Assembly (NCBI GenBank): GCA_023512835.1
Contig: CM042084.1
Span: 46,113,609-46,177,608 of the forward strand
Length of the DNA stretch: 64,000 nucleotides
DNA from: Taxillus chinensis
Taxonomy: Eukaryota; Streptophyta; Magnoliopsida; Santalales; Loranthaceae
Reading direction: 5' to 3'
Under the pieces are notes generated by a model that did no database searches, was not told the origin of the DNA, and worked only from the letters and a program-made list of their open reading frames with translations. Positions 22,408 to 32,921 of the stretch are shown here, piece by piece (the stretch's first letter is position 1; each line of letters starts with the position of its first letter). A program made the translations under genes and the position numbers.

Positions 22408-23433
22408 TGTCACGCCCCGGATTTCCAACCCGAGGAAACCGGTTCGTCACTCCCCTTTACCCATCCAGTGGGCAAGGGGTTGATGTACAACATCTCACGC
22501 AAGACATCGTACACACAGCAGAAATTCACGAAGATGTAAATCAAATATCTTTATTAATTTCAAATCACAATAAACGTTTACAAATCCACATGCCTTTATT
22601 ACAATAAAATCCACTTTACAATATCTCCCCTCTGGGGTACAAGGCCTCTCAAAAATAATAATACAAATAACATCAATTAAAACCACAAACAGAACTGTTG
22701 TTCACCTTGGTGTTTCCACCTAACGCCTGTAGATCCCTAAGAAAAACAGAACACAGTAGGAGGGGTGAGCAACCACAACTCAATAGTGATCAAGTCTCCC
22801 TAACCCATCCCATGCACCTAACCACTACATGAGAATGTGTACTAGTGCAGTGTCGTGGCAGTAGTAAATACAAGTAAAGCACACCACTCAAATGGGCATA
22901 ACCACAGCCCCAGCCACGCTGGCTCTACAGCCTCACAGGCTACCAATTCCACAGCCTTCCAGGCTAACAATTTAACCGCCTCTCGGGCAAATATTTAACC
23001 CCTCTCAGGCAAACGTTTAACCGCCTTTCAGGCAAATAGTTTAGCCGCCTCTCAGGCAATAGTTCCCACAGCCTCTCAGGCTAACAATCATACAATCAAA
23101 CACATAACATACATTTCTGCCACACAGGCATAAAATCAAAGGCATGGCATGCGCACATTCACGGGTTTTCAAACTCAGCCAGACGGGCATAAAATCAAAC
23201 ACATAGCATGCATAGCCACACAGGCATAATCTCAAACACATAACATGCATAGTCACACAGGCATATTATCAAACACATAACATGTGTGGCCTCACAGGCA
23301 TAATATCAAACACTTAACATGCGTGGCCTCGCAAGCATAATATCAAACACTTAACATATGTATATATATACATCCAAGCAAAACACGCCATTGAAGGCCA
23401 ACATTCATATAGGAGATCACACCTATATGAATT

Positions 23434-23493
<60 letters not shown>

Positions 23494-24221
23494 ACCAAAC
23501 AGCCACATTGCCTATCACAAGGCCAAAGCCTTGGGATAGGTTCAAGGAGGAACAGAACCCCTACCTCTGGAAGATCCTCCCACGCTAGATGCCGTCCACC
23601 CACGCTAGACACTCCAGCAGCAACCAGGAGCTCTCCTTGTCTCTCTCTCTCTCTCTGCGACGGCTACAGTGGCTAACCAAAAGAAGAACCCTAAACCTAA
23701 GAGACCTCCACCTCTTTATATAGACATCACAACATCAAAACGACGTAGTTTTGATTAAGTGAATCCCAGCATCAAAACGACGTAGTTTTGATGGAACAGG
23801 CTACAACTTTCCTGCATCCACAGAAGACAAAATACCCACAATTCCAACATGCCCCTTTAGGAAAAGATGATTAGAATCACAAAACCAAAGTGATGGTGCA
23901 AAAATATGGATGCACACCATAATGCACGTCATATCCCCATATGACGTGCAGCTCCAAATGATGTGAAATTCTACCCCAAGCTTCCTTGAATGATGTAGAA
24001 GCGGGCATGCAATAAAAACCTTGCACGTCATAATGCCCCATATGACGTGCACTCTATTTCTGCCTCCCTAGGCTGCCCTCTTTCGTCAAAAGTTCCCTAT
24101 TTGGTAAATAAAATGATTTGGCTGAAGTCCATGAGTAGAAGTTCCCCAAAAACTAGAAAATTGCCACTCAAAAGGCAAAACTATGACTGACTCCACATAT
24201 CCCTAAACATGGGTCATTACA
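22408..24221 (-). repeat. 3' LTR of element A
   Basis: The plus strand runs TGTCACGCCCC to GGGTCATTACA. It contains a TA then TG microsatellite (about 23433-23491), a short CT tract (about 23639-23657), CACAGGCATAA-type repeats (about 23090-23360), the promoter module (23711-23792) and two CCCC-loop inverted repeats (23924-23949, 24023-24050). Confidence 0.9.
23711..23792 (-). promoter_or_regulatory. Promoter module in the A 3' LTR
   Basis: Palindromes with arms ATCAAAAC/GTTTTGAT lie at 23734-23755 and 23771-23792, start-to-start spacing 37 bp, both with intact CGACGT cores. A TATA run (minus CTATATAAAG) is at about 23713-23723. Confidence 0.55.
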
Positions 24222-24236
24222 TCCTCTCCCCCTTAA
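24222..24236 (-). other. Polypurine tract of element A
   Basis: The minus strand reads TTAAGGGGGAGAGGA directly before TGTAATGACCC, the start of the 3' LTR. Confidence 0.88.
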
Positions 24237-27200
24237 GACTTTTCGTCCTCGAAAAGACACAACGTGTAAGGAAAACAAACACATGTTACCCATTTGCTAA
24301 AACGGCAAACCCCAACACCCAAATGGGTCATACATCGCACACAAAGATGTAACAAGGACATACGTCCACAACCCAACAAAGCACCACCATAATTCATAAC
24401 GACATGCATCACAATATAACACATATCTGCATCTCAAAATACATCTCATATACAAATATGGGTCTCAAAAGGATAATACACAACATAAAACCGCATCACT
24501 ATCACTTGGCCAAAAGCCACCTCCCACCCTCAAGATTGTTCGTCCTCGGACAACTCCGGGTGTTGCTCACACAACGTGGACTTACGTTCCCATGTCCTTT
24601 CTGCAAGACGTCGTCCTCGAAAAGACAACACACCTTCCAGAACGCACATGCGAATGCACATCACCCACAACCATTCTCATACCCGCGACTGATGACATCA
24701 CACAATAACACACAAGAAGGCACGTACCTACAAACCCAATATAACACAACATGATAGGGAAACACATATTCGAATCTCACAAACAACCCATGTCCTCGTC
24801 ACTTAACACATATTTCACGAGTATGCACATGTCACGACAGTGTAAGACAACTCACATAGGTAGGTCACAGACCAAGTCACAGCACCAATGCTACTACAAG
24901 GAAAAACACCACAAATAAAATGAAACTTAAACATTCCACTGCCCAACTCAGCCGTAGGGAGTTTCCTCACAACCTTCCTACCTTTAGACTTTTCGTCCTC
25001 GAAAAGAGAAACCAAATAGCAAACAGCACGAGAAGATCAAAGCAACACATAACACTCATGAGCAAATCATGAACTAGAGCTTGGCCAATTAACGCACTGA
25101 CAACAACTCTTGTGAGCAAGTTTGACAACAGTGAGGTCGAGAAACCTCCCATAGATTTGCTAAGACCCCGACGACCAAACAAGGCCAACACCATCAGCCT
25201 ATGCATGAAGCATGCGGTCGCTAGAATTCATATGATTGAACGAGGAGGCACTGCATCGACACAACGGGGTACTCTACTGTAACTGCCTACGCGCGTCACA
25301 ATAGAACCAACACTCCAAAATTTAAGATACCTAACAGTAACCCACCACTAAGATTTGATGCAACTGACACCAACAATTTACAACGCAGCCACACCCCAGA
25401 TGTAAACCTCACCCTTACAGCAAGCATAATGAGGTCACAATGAAACACAGACAATCATGATAAGGGCATGATTCAAACCACAATCACATTCCCACACAGG
25501 GATATCACTACAGCAGCACAAGCATCACTGCTGAAATCCCCAAACTCTAACGCAAAACATGCTTGGGGATCCGAGGAACACATCCTCCATCGAGGCACAT
25601 TAAAACCCGACCAACACCAATGGCGGCTCACAACAACTTACAATCCAGGACACAATGATACTAGGATGGAGTTTGCCCTCAATCATTCGATTATCGTTAT
25701 GACTCCCAACAAAGTTCAAGGATGAATTCAAAATAGTAAATTCAGTTCCATACACAACCACAGTGAGACCAAAATCTATTATCGGGCTAACACCAATTAC
25801 CAACGTTGAGAGACTAGTAAAGAATCCCATGAACTAGAACGCCACACAAATAATACCTCTCTGACGACGGTCAAATAGGGATCCACCAAGGTCCCACACA
25901 GCCTTCACTAACTGAGGCTTATGTTACAACCCAAGTGATAACGCCTTACTCAGTCGGCAGACATTCCATGCGATAGGAATCCTTTGACGCCGGGTAGTTA
26001 CCAACAACGTAGTTCTCTCCACCCTAGAAAACTCTCTTACCTGCAACATGACAATAACGGAATCCTCGGAGTCACCACTCACAGGTCACAAGGGATTCCG
26101 TTGCCTCCAGGACATACTCCACCTCATGGCTCATTAACCCCGCTATACCAACCGTCACGTTCTATCTCAACACACCAACAAAACACTCAAACTGATCAAG
26201 AAATGCTCAGGCTCTAGCCTCAGCTAAATGTGATCACTGCCATTCCTTCGGGTAGGTACAGGAAACAAGACATGCAAATGCCTGATTCGGGACTTTCACG
26301 TAGCTCCCAAACACACCAACACCTTGATAGCGTGAACCATCACCCTTACCGCGTGATACTGTACATGAAAGGTTTTCAAGAGCACAAATGTAGGCCATCC
26401 GCCTACCCGTACTGCTCTAAAACATGCACATTTGTGACATCCGCCCGACATAAATCTCTCCCCAAGGAGTAGCACTAATACTCCTTCCAAGTAAAGACTG
26501 TTAAGTGACGCAACTCTGGGAATCAAACAGCCTTTTTCCCAACTTACCAACACTTTAATAACACCAGACAAGGAATAACATAAACAACATCACTTCTAAC
26601 ACTCTTCCTCATCCTCACACCACAATTAATATACCAATACACCACGCTTCATCATTCTCTACGCATATGTGTCGCAACACCCACACGTAGCAACTCCGCT
26701 ATATACCTTTACCACTTATGCAACACAATGCAACGAAACACAAGACACCTGACGAGTAGAACTTATCAGCTTTACACCTTCTCCTCTCCTTTAAGCCTAC
26801 TTCCCACAAGATATGGACCAAGGGAATGGCCCTACCATGCAAAAGCACACCCTTAGCCCCTAGAGAAATGTTTTCCAGATGTGGGTAAAAAGCCCGAACA
26901 AGGCCTGCCAAATCTTACTTGCTTACCTCTTTTTACCAATTGGATGCACCGGGCACGACCCATGAAACCCACTCACACCCGATAGGCGAGCTCCAGAACA
27001 CTTCACATTTCATACATGTGCATACCCATTTCACAACATATTCTAGGAACATTACTCAAGGTCTTTCACACACCACAAACATGACACATGGCCACTGCTT
27101 GACCATCCGAGAACCCGAACACCTCTATAGTTACTAACCAAAACTTGCAACGACCACTCTAGCCAACAAGATAACACTTCAAGGACTCTAAGAGCAGGCT

Positions 27201-27890
27201 ATACTAGCTACGTTTTCCACCCTCAACCACAACGCTTGGAAAGGTAACCATAGGAATATCCCTTTCAAGTAGTACTCCAACACATACCTTTATCCACATA
27301 AGAACATATCTCTATTATTCAAGGTTGCCATGGAGGGGTCACACGTTACCCCCAAGTCATCATCACCTCATGCCTCAAGCTCCACTAGCTAGCAAAAAGG
27401 TAGCCTACAAGGTTTGATTACTTTAAATTTTCACAGATGCCGAAGTTGAATGCTACTCATATATAAAATCAACACCCAAATGTTTATAAGTTACTTATTA
27501 TTCTTCTAGTGTTATAAATATATATATATATATATATTCATTTTACTTTTTTTAACAGGTCTCCAACCACATTCATTTGGAATGGTAACCCAAATGATCT
27601 CCTAAGCTTTACTTAACATAAAATGGTGGCTCAAAGCCCTCCCAGAGAACATACCCCACTATCACAAGAATTAGCAATAAAAGGTTCGCCAGCCCTCACA
27701 TAAACTAGTACGAGACTCAACCGACAACTCACTAAGAGAACACCTTACCACCAATAAAAATGAGATCTTATCACATGAGAATTGAAATCATACCCTTTAT
27801 TAAGGTAAGTCCTGTCTTGCTCTTCTACTGGCCTCACTAGGTAGTCCTCTTGCCTCCAATCGGGGCTCGACATTAAGCTTTACCCCTAGC
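24237..27890 (-). other. Internal region of element A without recognisable coding capacity
   Basis: About 24501-24620 resembles the 3' end of pol in element B (43930-44030: AAGATTGTTCGTCCTCG and the following chromodomain tail). Beyond that, about 3.2 kb shows no domain and no frame over about 120 codons. The composition is AC-rich on the plus strand. Its origin is unknown; it may be decayed pol or captured sequence. Confidence 0.5.
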
Positions 27891-28400
27891 TCACCGAGCA
27901 AGTCCTCTAGCTTCGCTCCTGGTCCTACCAAAACAGACTGTACGAAGATGTCCTACTTTTCCACAAAGGCGGCACCGGTACTCCTTCTTGGCACACTCTC
28001 TTTTCCAATGTCCCGGTTGTCTACAGCAAGCACAACCCTTAGGGAAACAGAACTCAAATGGAAGTGTTGAGGGTTGACCCCCAACTTGAAACTCGTGACC
28101 ATTCTCAACTTGCGCCCTTTGCCTCTTAAGTCCTTCCAGCTGATTGGGAAAATTTGGCTTCCGTTGATCCGCACCCAAACTCCCCTCAATGATATGGGTT
28201 GATAGCTCTCGGCGTACCTCGCTCCTAATCAGTTGTCGAATCTGATCCCTCATCCCTTGAATAATCGGGCCAAAACGCCAACCTCTGCCGTGATTAGATT
28301 ATCACCTTCAGCCTGCAGCTCTCCAACTGGCCCAGCCTGAGTGGCAGGCTCCTCTGTTACCCCGATAGTCGCACGGTCTACAGTGTTCAGAGACATTGGC
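27891..28400 (-). pseudogene. gag: Gag remnant of element A with two CCHC knuckles
   Basis: On the minus strand a possible start lies at about 28400 (MSLNTVDRA). The frame is broken near 28260. The rest (28253-27891) reads MRDQIRQLIRSEVRREL and ends with CACCRQPGHWKREC and CRLCGKVGHLRTVC, two intact CX2CX4HX4C knuckles. Element B has the same knuckle pair in Gag, separated by a long capsid-like region that is missing here. Retaining RNA-binding knuckles, LTRs, PBS and PPT but no pol fits mobilisation by a partner element. Confidence 0.72.
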
Positions 28401-28976
28401 TACATGAAAAGGTAGTGATCTAGATTAACCCTCAACGATCTCAACAACCTCGAGGCCACCACCGACTAAGTAGCTTAAGCTATAACACGCATTAATACTA
28501 CACGAATCCATAGATTCACATTGCACAGACGATATAAATTCACACCCCACCACATTGTTCATAACCGCGGTTATTTCACACAATACCACACAAATCACAT
28601 GCTCAATCATTCCAAGAACACCAACATTATTGTTATTTTTCAGTTCGTTCACATTTCACAAGCTTCAAGTTCACAAGGACAGTTTCAATACCACAAATTC
28701 TTTTCCATGCTTTCATGCTCAATTCATCACAAAATTTCAGAGTTGCACAATTAAAACTTTATCACGTTCAAACCATTTATCATGCAATTACACATAAGCA
28801 ACAAATGTAACTAGTGCTCTAATGCCAATGCATGCAAATCCTACCACAGGACTAGACTACCCCAAGTACACCTTAGAGGCTCAAAGAGGACCATGTTGAT
28901 CAGGCACGTCCCTCCAGGCTCCTCCAAGGGACTCAAGATAACAAGTCCGCCCACTACCCTAGGCCAACTAGACCAT

Positions 28977-28988
28977 GCTCTGATACCA
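28977..28988 (-). other. Primer-binding site of element A
   Basis: The minus strand reads TGGTATCAGAGC, three bases from the LTR end (28992). It is intact. Confidence 0.9.
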
Positions 28989-30023
28989 TACTGTCATGCC
29001 CCGGATTTCCAACTCGAGGAAACCGGTTCATGACTCCCCTATACCCACCCAGTGGGCAAGGGGTTGATGTACAACATCTCACGCAAGACATCGTACACAC
29101 ACAGCAGAAATTCACGAAGATATAAATCAAATATCTTTATTAATTTCAAATCGCAATAAACATTTACAAATCCACAAGCCTTTATTACAATAAAATCACT
29201 TTGCAATATCTCCCCTCTAGGGTACAAGGCCTCTCAAAAATAATAATACAAATAACATCAATCAAAACCACAAATAGAACTGTTGTCCACCTTGGTGTTC
29301 CCACCTAATGTCCGTAGATCCCTGAGAAAAATAGAACACAGTAGGAGGGGTGAGCAACCACAGCTCAGTAGTGATCAAGTCTCCCCAACCCATCCCATAC
29401 ACCTAACCACTACATGAGAATGTGTACTAGTGCAGTGTCGTGGCAGTAGTAAATACAAGTAAAGTACAACACTCAAATGGGCGTAATCACAGCCCCAGCC
29501 ACGCTGGCTCTACAGCCTCACAGGCTACCAATTCCACAGCCTTCCAGGCTAACAATTTAACCGCCTCTCGGGCAAATATTTAACCGCCTCTCAAGCAAAT
29601 GTTTAACCGCCTCTCAGGCAAATAGTTTAACTGCCTCTCAGGCAAATAGTTCCCACAGCCTCTTAGGCAAACAATCATACAATCAAACACATAACATACA
29701 TTTCTACCACACAGGCATAAAATCAAACACATGGCATGCGCATATTCACGGGTTCTCAAACTCAACCACACGAGCATAAAATCAAACACATAGCATGCAT
29801 AGCCACACAGGCATAATCTCAAGCACATAACATGCATAGTCACACAGGCATATTATCAAACACATAACATGTATGGCCTCACAGACATAATATCAAACAC
29901 TTAACATGCATGGCCTCGTAGGCATAATATCAAACACTTAACATACGTATATATATATACATCCAAGTAAAACACGCCATTGAAGGCCAACATTCATATA
30001 GGAGATCACACCTACATGAATTT

Positions 30024-30083
<60 letters not shown>

Positions 30084-30223
30084 CCAAACAGCCACATTGC
30101 CTATCACAAGGCCAAAGCCCTGGGATAGGTTCAAGGAGGAACAGAACCCCTACCTCTGGAAGATCCTCCCACGCTAGATGTCGTCCACCCACGCTAGACA
30201 CTCCAGCAGCAACCAGGAGCTCT

Positions 30224-30226
<3 letters not shown>

Positions 30227-30310
<84 letters not shown>
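30227..30310. repeat. CT microsatellite, about 42 units
   Basis: An uninterrupted TC run lies in the transcribed part of the A 5' LTR, just downstream of its TATA box on the minus strand. The paired LTR has about nine units. Confidence 0.95.
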
Positions 30311-30311
<1 letters not shown>

Positions 30312-30365
30312 ACGGCTACAGTGGCTAACCAAAAGAAGAACCCTAAACCTAAGAGACCTCCACCT

Positions 30366-30445
30366 CTTTATATAGACATCGCAACATCAAAACAACGTAG
30401 TTTTGATTAAGTGAATCCCAAAGATCAAAATGATGTAGTTTTGAT
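30366..30445 (-). promoter_or_regulatory. Promoter module in the A 5' LTR (CpG-eroded)
   Basis: The palindromes at 30386-30407 and 30424-30445 keep the ATCAAAAC/GTTTTGAT arms, apart from CpG losses: CAACGT in the first and TGATGT in the second. A TATA run is at about 30366-30375. This LTR would drive transcription of A. Confidence 0.55.
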
Positions 30446-30880
30446 GGAACAAGCTACAACCTTCCCGCATCCACACAAGACAAAATACCCACAATTCCAA
30501 CATGCCCCTTTAAGAAAAGATGATTAGAATCACAAAACCAAGATGATGGTGCAAAAATATGGTTGCACGCCATAATGCACGTCATATCTCCATATGACGT
30601 GCAACTCCAAATGATGTGAAATTCTACCCCAAGCTTCCTTGAACCATGTAGAAGGCAAGCATGCAATAAAAACCTTGCACGTCATAATGCCCCATATGAC
30701 GTGCACTCTATTTCTGCCTCCCTAGGCTGCCCTCTTTCGTCAAAAGTTCCCTATTTGGTAAATAAAATGATTTGGCTGAAGTCTATGAGTAGAAGTTCCC
30801 TAAAAACTAGAAAATTACCACTCAAAAGGTAAAACTGTGACTAACTCCACACATCCCAAAACATGGGTCATTACACTCCA

Positions 30881-32079
30881 TCTCCCGCGGCTCCCAGCAT
30901 AGCGTTCACGCTGATCCGTTCGAGGTTGCGGGGCCATCTCAGCCTAGCTGTCTTCCGGCTGTTTCGTCAGCACCATCTGCTGCTAATACCCCCGCACCTA
31001 TTTCTCCTGACGTTGCTGCTGCCGGTGTTGCTGCTGTAGTGGCTGATGTTCCCGCATCTCCTCTGGAAGTCCGTTTGCACCCACTTCCTCAACCCCGAGA
31101 CTATCTAGACTGTCTCCCTGCCGACACTCTTATGGACCTCTAGTTCCATTTTAGCATTGCATACACCGCTACCATCCCTGACAATGATCTCCAGGTGTAT
31201 TATGCACGCCATACCTAAACCCCGCAAGATATGATCGTCTGGAATCTGGACCACGGCTTTCTTTTGCTGGCTTTTCTTCCTGACGCACCGCTTGCTGCTG
31301 TTACCTCTGGACTAGCCCATGACGCACAAGTTCCTTCCCCTACTAAGGTCGGGCCCTCTTCTCTTGCTGCAATTCCTATTGTTGACCTCTCTAGTCACAG
31401 CGGATCTGCTGCCTCGGATGCCTCTGATGGTCCGGCTGACCCTCCTACTGCTGCTACTTAAAAACCTCTCTATCCTCCTATCGACTCCTCTGCCCCGTGC
31501 ACTCCTGCATCTCTTCATGCGGGGGAGTCCTCCAAAGCTCCAGAGTTTGCACTTGGGCGAGCTTCTTTTGGCTTGGTCCATTCCGACACTGTGCTCTCCG
31601 CCCAGCTGGACCACCATGCTCAAGCCCAGAGTGCCCAAATCGCTCCCATCGCCGTTAAGGTTGATGCCCTAGGCGCCCAACTCCTCTATGCGCTAACCGA
31701 CTCTTCCACTTCCATGGAGCAAAAAATAGAACTTGTGGCCTCTTCCGTGCATTCATTGTCTACCTCCTTTGCGGATATGGCTCACGCTCCTGCCACTCCC
31801 CGGCGATTTGCCAAAACGGGGGAGAATGCGCCATCTGATCCTGCTGCAGCTCCCTCCGTTCATGCTGGTAAGTGGCGTGCATTTACACTTCCTCCAGGAA
31901 TACCTATCCCCAAACGCAGCCGCTTCACTCAGCCCAGCTCCTCCATTGCAGCTCCTCCTTCGACTTCTCCATCTAAGGCCATCACCTTCCTTCTATCATA
32001 CGCGGAACTCAATCCACATGATGCGGATGGAAGTCTTTACAATAATATGACTAAGTATACCACCTCTATTGCCGAGTGA
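30881..32079 (+). pseudogene. Extra post-pol ORF of element E, linker and coiled-coil part
   Basis: The reading resumes after element A, in the Pro/Ser/Ala-rich linker. Frames break several times, but 31573-32079 is open and closely matches C1: HAQAQSAQIAPIAVKVDALG, then TDSSTSMEQKIELVASSVHS, PKRSRFTQPSSS and LSYAELNPHDADGSLYNNM, ending in TGA. The first part is a probable coiled coil. Function is unknown. Confidence 0.65.
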
Positions 32080-32772
32080 AAATGTCTGGCAGATATCTCT
32101 CCCTTCTCACCTCAAGATCTAAGTACTTTACGTTCTGAGAAGGGCTTGTTCACTAGTGATGACATAGACAACTTCTCTCGGGCGGTAAAGATGGAGAAGA
32201 GGCTGTTTCCGTCTCTGTACGAGGACGGACACGTTATTGACGTTCTGTCGTGTTGGTCTGAGGGTTATCTTCCAAATGTGGCCCACATCCGGACCTTCAT
32301 TGACGAAGCTGTTGAGGACAACAAACCTTGGAAAAATCTTACCTCTGTCCTCATTCCGTACCGGGTCAAGACTCTGCATTTCATGTTTATTATCTTTATG
32401 ATGCCTTCAAAGCAGCTGCTCCTAATTGATTCTCATTAGATTGTGGAACACAAGGTAAGAAAGAATCAATTAGAACCTTTGCGGCTTCGTTTGACAGAAG
32501 CAGTAAGACAAACCAAGCTTTATGAAGATATGGGTCAAACACCCTTGGCTCCTACTGAAAAGCTAAAAGCGGCGATCCGGAACAAGAAGAATGTGCCTCA
32601 ACAGCTCGAAGGAGATAGCTAGGGAGCTTTTGTCTGCTTCTTTATAAAGTCCTTCGTGAAGGTAGATGAAGACTGGAACAACATCGTCAACTTTACGATG
32701 GAGCAGATGATGGAGCTTCGTGAGAAAGCAACAACAATGATCTTCAAGTATAGTAAGCATTATGTTCCATAA
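32080..32772 (+). pseudogene. Ulp1/SENP-like C-terminal region of the extra ORF in element E
   Basis: Conserved with C1: DIDNFSRAVKMEKRLFPSLY, GYLPNVAHIRTFIDE, then IPYRVKTLHF with His at 32377-32379 and LLLIDSH with Asp at 32428-32430. The His-Asp spacing of 17 residues matches human SENP1 as I recall it. Then VPQQ (32593-32604) and, six codons after the second Gln, a TAG at 32620-32622, followed by GAFVCFFIKSF. In Ulp1/SENP enzymes the catalytic Cys followed by Gly occupies that spot. C1 has TAG at the same place. E has a further TAG at 32437-32439 where C1 has CGG. These proteases normally cleave SUMO-type conjugates; activity here is not expected. The frame ends at about 32772. Confidence 0.62.
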
Positions 32773-32912
32773 TGTAATAAATTTGTACTAAGGATGAAAA
32801 TGTATTCATGTTGCTAATGAATGGAATGTGGAAGCTATCTTTATTTTTATTTGTATATCTTGTTGCCTCATTTACCAGATCAGATTACAAAGAGTTTTGG
32901 CATATCCATATT

Positions 32913-32921
32913 GGGGGAGAT
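32913..32921 (+). other. Polypurine tract of element E
   Basis: GGGGGAGAT directly precedes the 3' LTR. Confidence 0.85.

Larger units (their letters stand above)
22408..30875 (-). mobile_element. Non-autonomous Tekay-family gypsy element A (8.5 kb), TSD CTCTA/CTCCA
   Basis: Minus-strand element with 5' LTR 28992-30875, primer-binding site 28977-28988, a gag remnant, a polypurine tract (24222-24236) and 3' LTR 22408-24221. Flanking 5-mers are CTCTA (22403-22407) and CTCCA (30876-30880), one transition apart. LTR, leader and 3' end match autonomous element B, but no protease, RT, RNase H or integrase is recognisable. It is inserted in the extra ORF of E. Confidence 0.88.
28992..30875 (-). repeat. 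5' LTR of element A
   Basis: The plus strand runs TGTCATGCCCC to GGGTCATTACA. Compared with the 3' LTR it has a long TA array (about 30027-30082) in place of TA/TG, and a CT array of about 84 bp (30227-30310) against about 18 bp. Several CpGs are lost in its promoter palindromes (30386-30407, 30424-30445). Two CCCC/CTCC-loop inverted repeats lie at 30577-30602 and 30677-30704. Confidence 0.9.

Noticed and set aside
23358..23676. Open frames with Val-Cys or Ile-Tyr repeats
   Set aside because: They are translations of TA/TG and CT microsatellites in an LTR, not genes.
30178..30375. Ser-Leu repeat frame
   Set aside because: It translates the 84-bp CT microsatellite.
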